DNA from: Paenibacillus sp. UNC499MF
GTDB lineage: Bacteria; Bacillota; Bacilli; Paenibacillales; NBRC-103111
Length of the DNA: 64,000 nt
Reading direction: 5' to 3'
NCBI RefSeq assembly: GCF_900107975.1
Contig: NZ_FNVF01000002.1
Coordinates: 387,178 to 451,177 of the forward strand
Below the pieces are notes generated by a model that ran no database searches, had not been told where the DNA came from, and saw only the letters and a program-made list of their open reading frames with translations. Below are positions 59,247 through 64,000 of this stretch, piece by piece; the first letter of the stretch is position 1; each line of letters begins with the position of its first letter. Position numbers and translations under genes: made by a program.

Positions 59247-60878
59247 TTACATGATCGGCTGGTTGGCTTTCCGGTATTCATTCGGCGAGCAGCCGGTCAT
59301 TTTTTTGAACACTTTGCTGAAATATTTCTCGTCGCCGTAGCCGACCATTTCGCTGACCTGGGAAATCCGCAGGTTGGGATTCATCATGAGCAGCTTCGCT
59401 TTATCGATGCGGATGGAGCCCAGATAGTCGGACAGATTCGTGCCGAATTCCTGCTTGAACTTGCGCGAAATATATTCGCGGGAGAGGAAGAAACGGCCGG
59501 CGATGTCCTGCAGCGAAATTTCCTCGTGATAGTGCGTCTGCAAATATTTCGCGATGTCGTAGATGACGTTCTTTTCACGGTGCTGCCTTTTGAGCAGATG
59601 CTTCGAGAGCTGGATGAACGAATGCGTCAGCTCCTGCTGCCAGTCGGCAAGCGAGAGCGTGCCCTGCTCGTTCAGCGGGACGATGGTCTGCCCGCTGCCG
59701 GTTTCCGAGCGCAGCTCCGCGAGCAGCTCTTCGGGGCCGTCCGGGAAGAAGTCCTCGATCCAGCGGCCCCGCATGGTGTCCGCTTCGCCGCGCCACTGCT
59801 CGATCTGTTCGAGCGTGATGGCGCTCAGGCTCCGCACGCCGTCGAACCACGCCTGCACGGCGGAGGTGATCTCCCCGGCGCTGCCGCTGCGGATCGCCGT
59901 CCGGATCGCCTCCTCGAAGTCGCTGAAGCGCAGCCGCCGGGGCTGAAGCCCTTCGGGCCGGACAGCCTCGTGAATCCAGCCGCCGCGGCTGAGCAGATTG
60001 CGCTGGCGCAGCGCGTCGCGGGCTTCGCGGTAAGCGGCCGGGAGGCCGTCCGGGAAGGCGTGCCCGCCGCTGAGCCCGAAATCGAGCCGGCTGTGCAGGG
60101 CGGTCCGGATGCCTTCATTGATGTCCCCGAGCAGTGCGGGGACGTTGTCCGGCTCGCCCCAGATCAGGAGCACGATCTCGTTGGAGCTCCAGTAGCGGAA
60201 GGCGGCTCCGCGGCTGCGGCGGTGCAGGAACTCGTTGCAGATGTTGATCAGCGAGAAGAAGAGCAGGTCCGTGTTGCGGCCGAATTTGTTCTTCAGCTTC
60301 GTCTCCATTGTGACCATGCTGAGGATGGCGATGCGGCACGAGGCCGTTTCCGCGGGAAGACCCCAGTCGGTCCGGAGATCCCGGACGGCGTCCGGATTTT
60401 GCCCGGGCCCGTCGAGCAGGCCGGACAACTGCCGGTCCCAGTAAACCGGCTTGATGCGGTTCATCTCGATGTTCCGTTCCACGCTCCGGGACCGCTCGTG
60501 CTCTTCTTTCTTCCAGCTGGCCACCGCTTTGGCCAGCGCTTCGTTGACCTGATCCGGATCGATCGGCTTCAGGATATAGTCGGTCCCGCCGTATTGGATC
60601 GTATGGCGGACAAGGGAAAAGTCATCGTGGCCGCTGATCACGATCGATTTGGCGGTAGGCTCGTTGGCCTGAAGCCATTGGAGCAGCTCTACGCCGCCCC
60701 TGACCGGCATCATCATATCGGTGATGATGATCTGGGGCTTCTCGCGCTCGATTATTTCAATGGCTTCTTCTCCGTTTTCCGCCTCGAACACTTGCGAAAT
60801 GCCGTGGTCTTCCCAATTGATCAGCATCCGCAGGGCATTGCGGACGTGTTTCTCATCGTCTACGAGTAATGCGATCAT
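59247..60878 (-). CDS. yesN: YesN-type AraC-family response regulator
   Basis: Regulator of 543 residues: receiver domain with phospho-acceptor Asp at IITDMMMPVRGG (about residue 54) and LKPIDPDQVNEAL, a long middle region, and a C-terminal AraC helix-turn-helix pair (about 440-535: EISLQDIAGRFFLSREYISRKFKQEFG, then ISQVSEMVGYGDEKYFSKVFKKMTG). It overlaps the kinase stop by four bases (ATGA), so the two are co-translated. YesMN-type pairs usually control carbohydrate uptake, which agrees with the divergent sugar ABC permease. Confidence 0.92.
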   Translation of the reverse strand: MIALLVDDEKHVRNALRMLINWEDHGISQVFEAENGEEAIEIIEREKPQIIITDMMMPVRGGVELLQWLQANEPTAKSIVISGHDDFSLVRHTIQYGGTDYILKPIDPDQVNEALAKAVASWKKEEHERSRSVERNIEMNRIKPVYWDRQLSGLLDGPGQNPDAVRDLRTDWGLPAETASCRIAILSMVTMETKLKNKFGRNTDLLFFSLINICNEFLHRRSRGAAFRYWSSNEIVLLIWGEPDNVPALLGDINEGIRTALHSRLDFGLSGGHAFPDGLPAAYREARDALRQRNLLSRGGWIHEAVRPEGLQPRRLRFSDFEEAIRTAIRSGSAGEITSAVQAWFDGVRSLSAITLEQIEQWRGEADTMRGRWIEDFFPDGPEELLAELRSETGSGQTIVPLNEQGTLSLADWQQELTHSFIQLSKHLLKRQHREKNVIYDIAKYLQTHYHEEISLQDIAGRFFLSREYISRKFKQEFGTNLSDYLGSIRIDKAKLLMMNPNLRISQVSEMVGYGDEKYFSKVFKKMTGCSPNEYRKANQPIM

Positions 60879-62848
60879 GTTGTGATATCCTCCCCAAGCG
60901 GAATGCGCATCGTAATCCGGACGCCGTGAGGGTCCGTGTTCTCAAGTGTCAGCGAAGCCCGCGGATCGAAGTAAAGGCGCAGTCTGCTCCTTACGTTGCC
61001 GATCCCGATCCCGCCTTCTTCCTCTATCCCGGCTTCCTCGCGCATCATGGCGAGTCCGGCTTCCAGCTCCGCAAGCTTGTCCTCCGGTATCCCGCGTCCG
61101 TTGTCCTCGACTTCCACGAAGAGGACGGGCCGTGCGGGGGGGCCGCCGCCGGTAAGAATGGACGGCGGCCCCATTGCCGCCGGATCTTCGTCCGGCCGGG
61201 TTTCCGGCGCGTTATTCGGAGCGGCGCCGGATGCGGGTCCGCTCTCTGCGCCGGCCCCGTTAGGCCCCGTGCCTTCGCCCGGTTTAAGCGGGCCCGCGTC
61301 GCCGGCTTCCGCCGTGCCGCCCGGTTCGAGCCGGGCCCGTACAGTCAGGCGGCCGGGGCCGAGCTTCGGATCGAAGCCGTGCTTGAAATAATTTTCGACC
61401 AGCGGTTGAATGATCATCTTCGGAACCATGATGCCAAGAGCGGCTTCGTCCAGTTCGAAGTGCGTGCCGAATTTGCCTTCGAACCGCTCTTTCTGCAGCT
61501 CCAGATACGCCTTCACATGACCGATTTCCATCGACAGCGGCACGGCTTCCTGATTCGTGTTCATGCTGTAGCGCATCATTTTCGCCAGCGAGTTGATCAG
61601 CGAGTAGATGCGCGGAACGTTATGCTGGAGAGCCAGCGTACCGATGGACTGCAGCGCGTTGTTCATGAAATGCGGGTTGATCTGGGCCTGCAGCGCTTTT
61701 AGCTGGTTCGTTTTGTTGGCGATGTCCAGCCTGTATTCCCGCAGAATGAGGTTGTTAATCGTCTCCATCATCGTCCGGAACCGGCGGACCAGAATGCCGA
61801 TTTCGTCCCGGCCCTCCCCGTCTACACGAGCGGTCAGATTACCGGCCTGAATCTGGTTGATCGTTCCGATCAGTTTTTTGATCGGAGCGGTAATGCGGAT
61901 GGTCACGAACAAGGTGGCCGCAATGACGAGCAGCAGGGAGACCGCCGCGATGATGATATTGATCTGGGTCAGGCTCCGGGCCCCTTCGTACAGATAGCTG
62001 TGCGGAATTTCTTTCACGAGCGTCCACTTCATGTAAGGGGTGTCCATTTTTTCGTACAAATAAACCGACTTGTTCATTTCCAGCTGTCCGCGCGTTTCCT
62101 TGGACTCCAGAACCGGACCCGTCCAGTCATCGGAGAGAGGTTTCCCGACCAGGGTGCTGTCCCCGGAATAAACGACCATGCCCGACTGATCCAGCAGGTA
62201 AAGACGTTCGTGCTGCTTGTTGAAAAGCTGGTCGGCAATGTCCTGAATCGCCTCCAGCTTGATATCGATCGACAAAGTGCCCAGCCATTCCGTCGTCGGG
62301 ACGTTGTAGATGGCCCGGTGTAATGTTATGACGGGTCGGGGGTCATAATAAGGCGGACTTTGTCCCAGTCCGTAGATGGAACTCATGTGCGTAGGCTCCA
62401 CGACGGAAGAGGGATTGCCGGTCGTAAAAGGCTCGCTGAAATTATCCGTATCATAGCCGCGCTTCGGGATGTCCCCGATGAGCAGCGTAGACCTGCGGGC
62501 TTTTGCCATATAGAAATAAATCTGGTAAATGCCGTCCACGGAGTGAGTCAGATTTTGCAGCAGGGTATACGTTTGGGCCTCGTTCGTGTAATCATGCACA
62601 TTTCTCCGGAGCATCAGAAGGACGCCCGGATCGTTATAGAGCGACAGCGAGTTGCGGTTCAGCGTGTCCATGTACGCTTGTACGTTCGTTTTGCCCTGGT
62701 AGATGAGATTCGCGTTCTCCTGAATCAGTTTTGTTCCGACCGAGCGCGTGGTGTAAAAGTACGTGACAATCATGGAGATCACGATCGGAATGACGGTCGC
62801 AATCAGCATGAGCAGGATGAGGCGTGTACGAATGCTGCTTTTGTTCAT
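60875..62848 (-). CDS. yesM: YesM-type membrane sensor histidine kinase with a Gly/Pro/Ala-rich insert in the ATPase domain
   Basis: The 657-residue kinase has a helix (about 9-31), an extracytoplasmic dCache-type sensor, a second helix (about 295-318), a HAMP linker, and a YesM-type His kinase core with QAQINPHFMNNALQSIG (phospho-acceptor His) and MIIQPLVENYFKHGF (N-box). The G-box and DNGRGIPEDK come only after an unusual stretch at about 509-571 made of Gly, Pro, Ala, Glu and Asn, which interrupts the ATPase fold where other YesM kinases are compact. The start has a CCCGATG context with weak ribosome site; it pairs with the YesN regulator. Confidence 0.9.
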   Translation of the reverse strand: MNKSSIRTRLILLMLIATVIPIVISMIVTYFYTTRSVGTKLIQENANLIYQGKTNVQAYMDTLNRNSLSLYNDPGVLLMLRRNVHDYTNEAQTYTLLQNLTHSVDGIYQIYFYMAKARRSTLLIGDIPKRGYDTDNFSEPFTTGNPSSVVEPTHMSSIYGLGQSPPYYDPRPVITLHRAIYNVPTTEWLGTLSIDIKLEAIQDIADQLFNKQHERLYLLDQSGMVVYSGDSTLVGKPLSDDWTGPVLESKETRGQLEMNKSVYLYEKMDTPYMKWTLVKEIPHSYLYEGARSLTQINIIIAAVSLLLVIAATLFVTIRITAPIKKLIGTINQIQAGNLTARVDGEGRDEIGILVRRFRTMMETINNLILREYRLDIANKTNQLKALQAQINPHFMNNALQSIGTLALQHNVPRIYSLINSLAKMMRYSMNTNQEAVPLSMEIGHVKAYLELQKERFEGKFGTHFELDEAALGIMVPKMIIQPLVENYFKHGFDPKLGPGRLTVRARLEPGGTAEAGDAGPLKPGEGTGPNGAGAESGPASGAAPNNAPETRPDEDPAAMGPPSILTGGGPPARPVLFVEVEDNGRGIPEDKLAELEAGLAMMREEAGIEEEGGIGIGNVRSRLRLYFDPRASLTLENTDPHGVRITMRIPLGEDITT

Positions 62849-62969
62849 CGGGCAGACTCCTCAGATCAATATATTCCACCTAACGGTTCACTTCGTGCGG
62901 TAGTGGGGAGCGTGCGGCGCGCCCTATACTAAATACACAACCTTCCGCAGAAAAAAAGGAGGAAGACAG

Positions 62970-63848
62970 ATGCATAAGCGTTCATCGCAGTGGGCTCAGC
63001 AATTATTTTTTCTCGGACCCGCGGTCCTGTTCTTTACCCTGATTATTATCATCCCTTTCCTGCTCGGCATGTACTACTCGTTCACAAACTGGAACGGAGT
63101 ATCCGGCGAGGTCAGCTGGGTAGGCTTTGATAATTTTAAAAGAATCTTTACCGGGGATCAAGATTTCTGGAGCGCGTTCTGGTTTACCGTCCGGTTTACG
63201 ATAGTGGGCGTCGTGCTTTCCAATCTGGTCGGATTCGTTCTCGCGTACCTGTTGACGAGACCTTTGAAGACCCGGAATTTCCTGAGAACGATTTTCTTTA
63301 TGCCGAACGTAATCGGCGGGCTTCTTCTCGGTTTTATCTGGCAGTTTATTTTCGTAAAAGGATTTTCCGCCATCGGCCAAATGACGGGAATCGGCTTCTT
63401 CAACCTCCCGTGGCTCGGGGATTCCATGACCGCCTTCTGGGGCATCGTGATCGTATTCGTCTGGCAGACAGCGGGGTATCTAATGGTCATTTACATCGCG
63501 GCTTTCAGCAATGTGCCCAAAGACGTCATCGAAGCGGCGCAGATCGACGGAGCTACGCAGGGACAAGTGCTGCGTTCCATTATGATTCCGCTCATCATGT
63601 CGGCCGTTACCGTCTGCCTGTTCCTCGCCATTTCGTGGACGTTCAAAATGTTCGATCTCAACTTGTCGCTGACGAAGGGCGGACCTTTCCGCTCGACCGA
63701 ATCCGTCGCGATGAACATTTACAGCGAAGCGTTCCAGAACAACCGGTACGGTCTCGGGACGGCCAAGGCGCTTGTGTTCTTCGTCGTCGTCGCGGTCATT
63801 ACCTGGCTGCAGGTCCGTTTCACGAAAAGCAAGGAGGTCGAAGCGTAA
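62970..63848 (+). CDS. Sugar ABC transporter permease, MalF/LacF type
   Basis: A 292-residue inner-membrane permease with six helices and the ABC coupling loop EAAQIDGATQGQVLRSIMIPLI near residue 190. It opens with the ILFLGPAVLFFTLIIIIPFLL-like first helix and WVGFDNFKRIF typical of carbohydrate permeases of the MalF type. An AAGGAGG ribosome site precedes the ATG. It is divergent from yesM and the first gene seen of a permease operon whose binding protein is not in view (it may lie further on). The sugar is unknown. Confidence 0.9.
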   Translation: MHKRSSQWAQQLFFLGPAVLFFTLIIIIPFLLGMYYSFTNWNGVSGEVSWVGFDNFKRIFTGDQDFWSAFWFTVRFTIVGVVLSNLVGFVLAYLLTRPLKTRNFLRTIFFMPNVIGGLLLGFIWQFIFVKGFSAIGQMTGIGFFNLPWLGDSMTAFWGIVIVFVWQTAGYLMVIYIAAFSNVPKDVIEAAQIDGATQGQVLRSIMIPLIMSAVTVCLFLAISWTFKMFDLNLSLTKGGPFRSTESVAMNIYSEAFQNNRYGLGTAKALVFFVVVAVITWLQVRFTKSKEVEA

Positions 63849-64000
63849 ATGGAAGCACAAAACCGTTACTCCGGGCGTGTGTTTGCCGCCGAAGCCGTAA
63901 CGTTTATCATCGCTCTGCTGTTTCTTGTCCCGTTTTACTTTCTTCTCGTGAATTCCGTGAAAAGCTTCGGCGACCTGCTTTCCAATGCCGCGAGCTGGCC
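63849..64000 (+). CDS. Sugar ABC transporter permease, MalG type (cut by window end)
   Basis: The reading frame begins with ATG directly after the stop of the previous permease and runs off the window at base 64000. Only about 50 residues are visible: a short polar head and the first hydrophobic helix (VTFIIALLFLVPFYFLLVNS), as in MalG/carbohydrate permeases. The AAGGAGG ribosome site lies within the end of the preceding gene, which implies coupling. It is the second half of the permease pair. Confidence 0.8.
   Translation, partial: MEAQNRYSGRVFAAEAVTFIIALLFLVPFYFLLVNSVKSFGDLLSNAASW

Noticed and set aside
59223-60869. A 548-codon open frame on the plus strand
   Set aside because: It is antisense to the YesN regulator gene, with no motif and no ribosome site.

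Overview
The window is a chromosomal segment of a spore-forming, low-GC-phylum bacterium, most likely of the family Paenibacillaceae (Paenibacillus-like). The evidence is a tricistronic gerA-type germination operon, three YheC/YheD-type spore-coat ATP-grasp genes, a YjcZ-type spore peptide, ytxC next to thrS as in Bacillus, a liaFSR operon, an AbrB regulator, a SAM-I riboswitch and a threonyl T-box, and several YesMN/OmpR two-component systems. Base composition is moderate to high in GC apart from one AT-rich chemoreceptor gene. I saw no rRNA, tRNA, CRISPR, transposase or prophage genes.

Layout. 1-5300: the end of a PP2C-like protein, an HRDC-domain protein, a class B penicillin-binding protein, and a CorA-type Mg transporter on the minus strand with a structured leader. 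5570-9230: SAM-I riboswitch followed by metA-metI-metC (methionine synthesis; Glu111 of MetA points to acetyl-CoA use). 9420-10760: mqnC of the futalosine menaquinone route. 10800-13350: an OmpR/histidine-kinase pair on the minus strand. 13600-17080: ytxC, then T-box and thrS. 17080-20300: a catE-like dioxygenase with a CatR/YodB-like operator, then a chemoreceptor. 20530-23060: a channel-like membrane protein and a secreted 3D-domain protein. 23159-25908: liaF-liaS-liaR envelope stress system. 26027-32270: yugN-like gene, htrA, a second OmpR/kinase pair, ispH and a DUF2062 gene. 32530-35300: DAHP synthase and a GSI-beta-like glutamine synthetase with GlnR-type boxes. 35398-37954: a DUF1800/DUF1501 pair, the second with a twin-arginine signal.

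38100-49520 is a spore-related block: YjcZ-type peptide, three YheC/D ATP-grasp genes, two secreted NlpC/P60 peptidases, a CLC_0170-like peptide and gerA-gerB-gerC, ending with an unrecognised secreted protein. 49948-57780: bacterial nitric oxide synthase, thpR, serC, an orphan OmpR regulator, trmL, an ArsB-family pump, abrB and a DUF2500 gene. 57850-64000: a serine beta-lactamase-like protein, a 32-residue single-helix membrane peptide, a YesN/YesM pair, and the start of a divergent sugar ABC permease operon.

Common threads are envelope stress (LiaFSR, HtrA with a two-component system, PBP, NlpC/P60), sporulation and germination (ytxC, YheC/D, YjcZ, ger, AbrB), and nitrogen and amino-acid supply (met, thrS, serC, aroF, glnA). 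The best leads for something undescribed are the 32-residue membrane peptide at 59050-59148, the CatR-type operator pair at catE, the GSI-beta-like glnA under GlnR-like boxes, the hypervariable His-Gln-Gln tail of a spore-coat ATP-grasp protein, the structured corA leader, and a likely AUC start codon in the ger operon.
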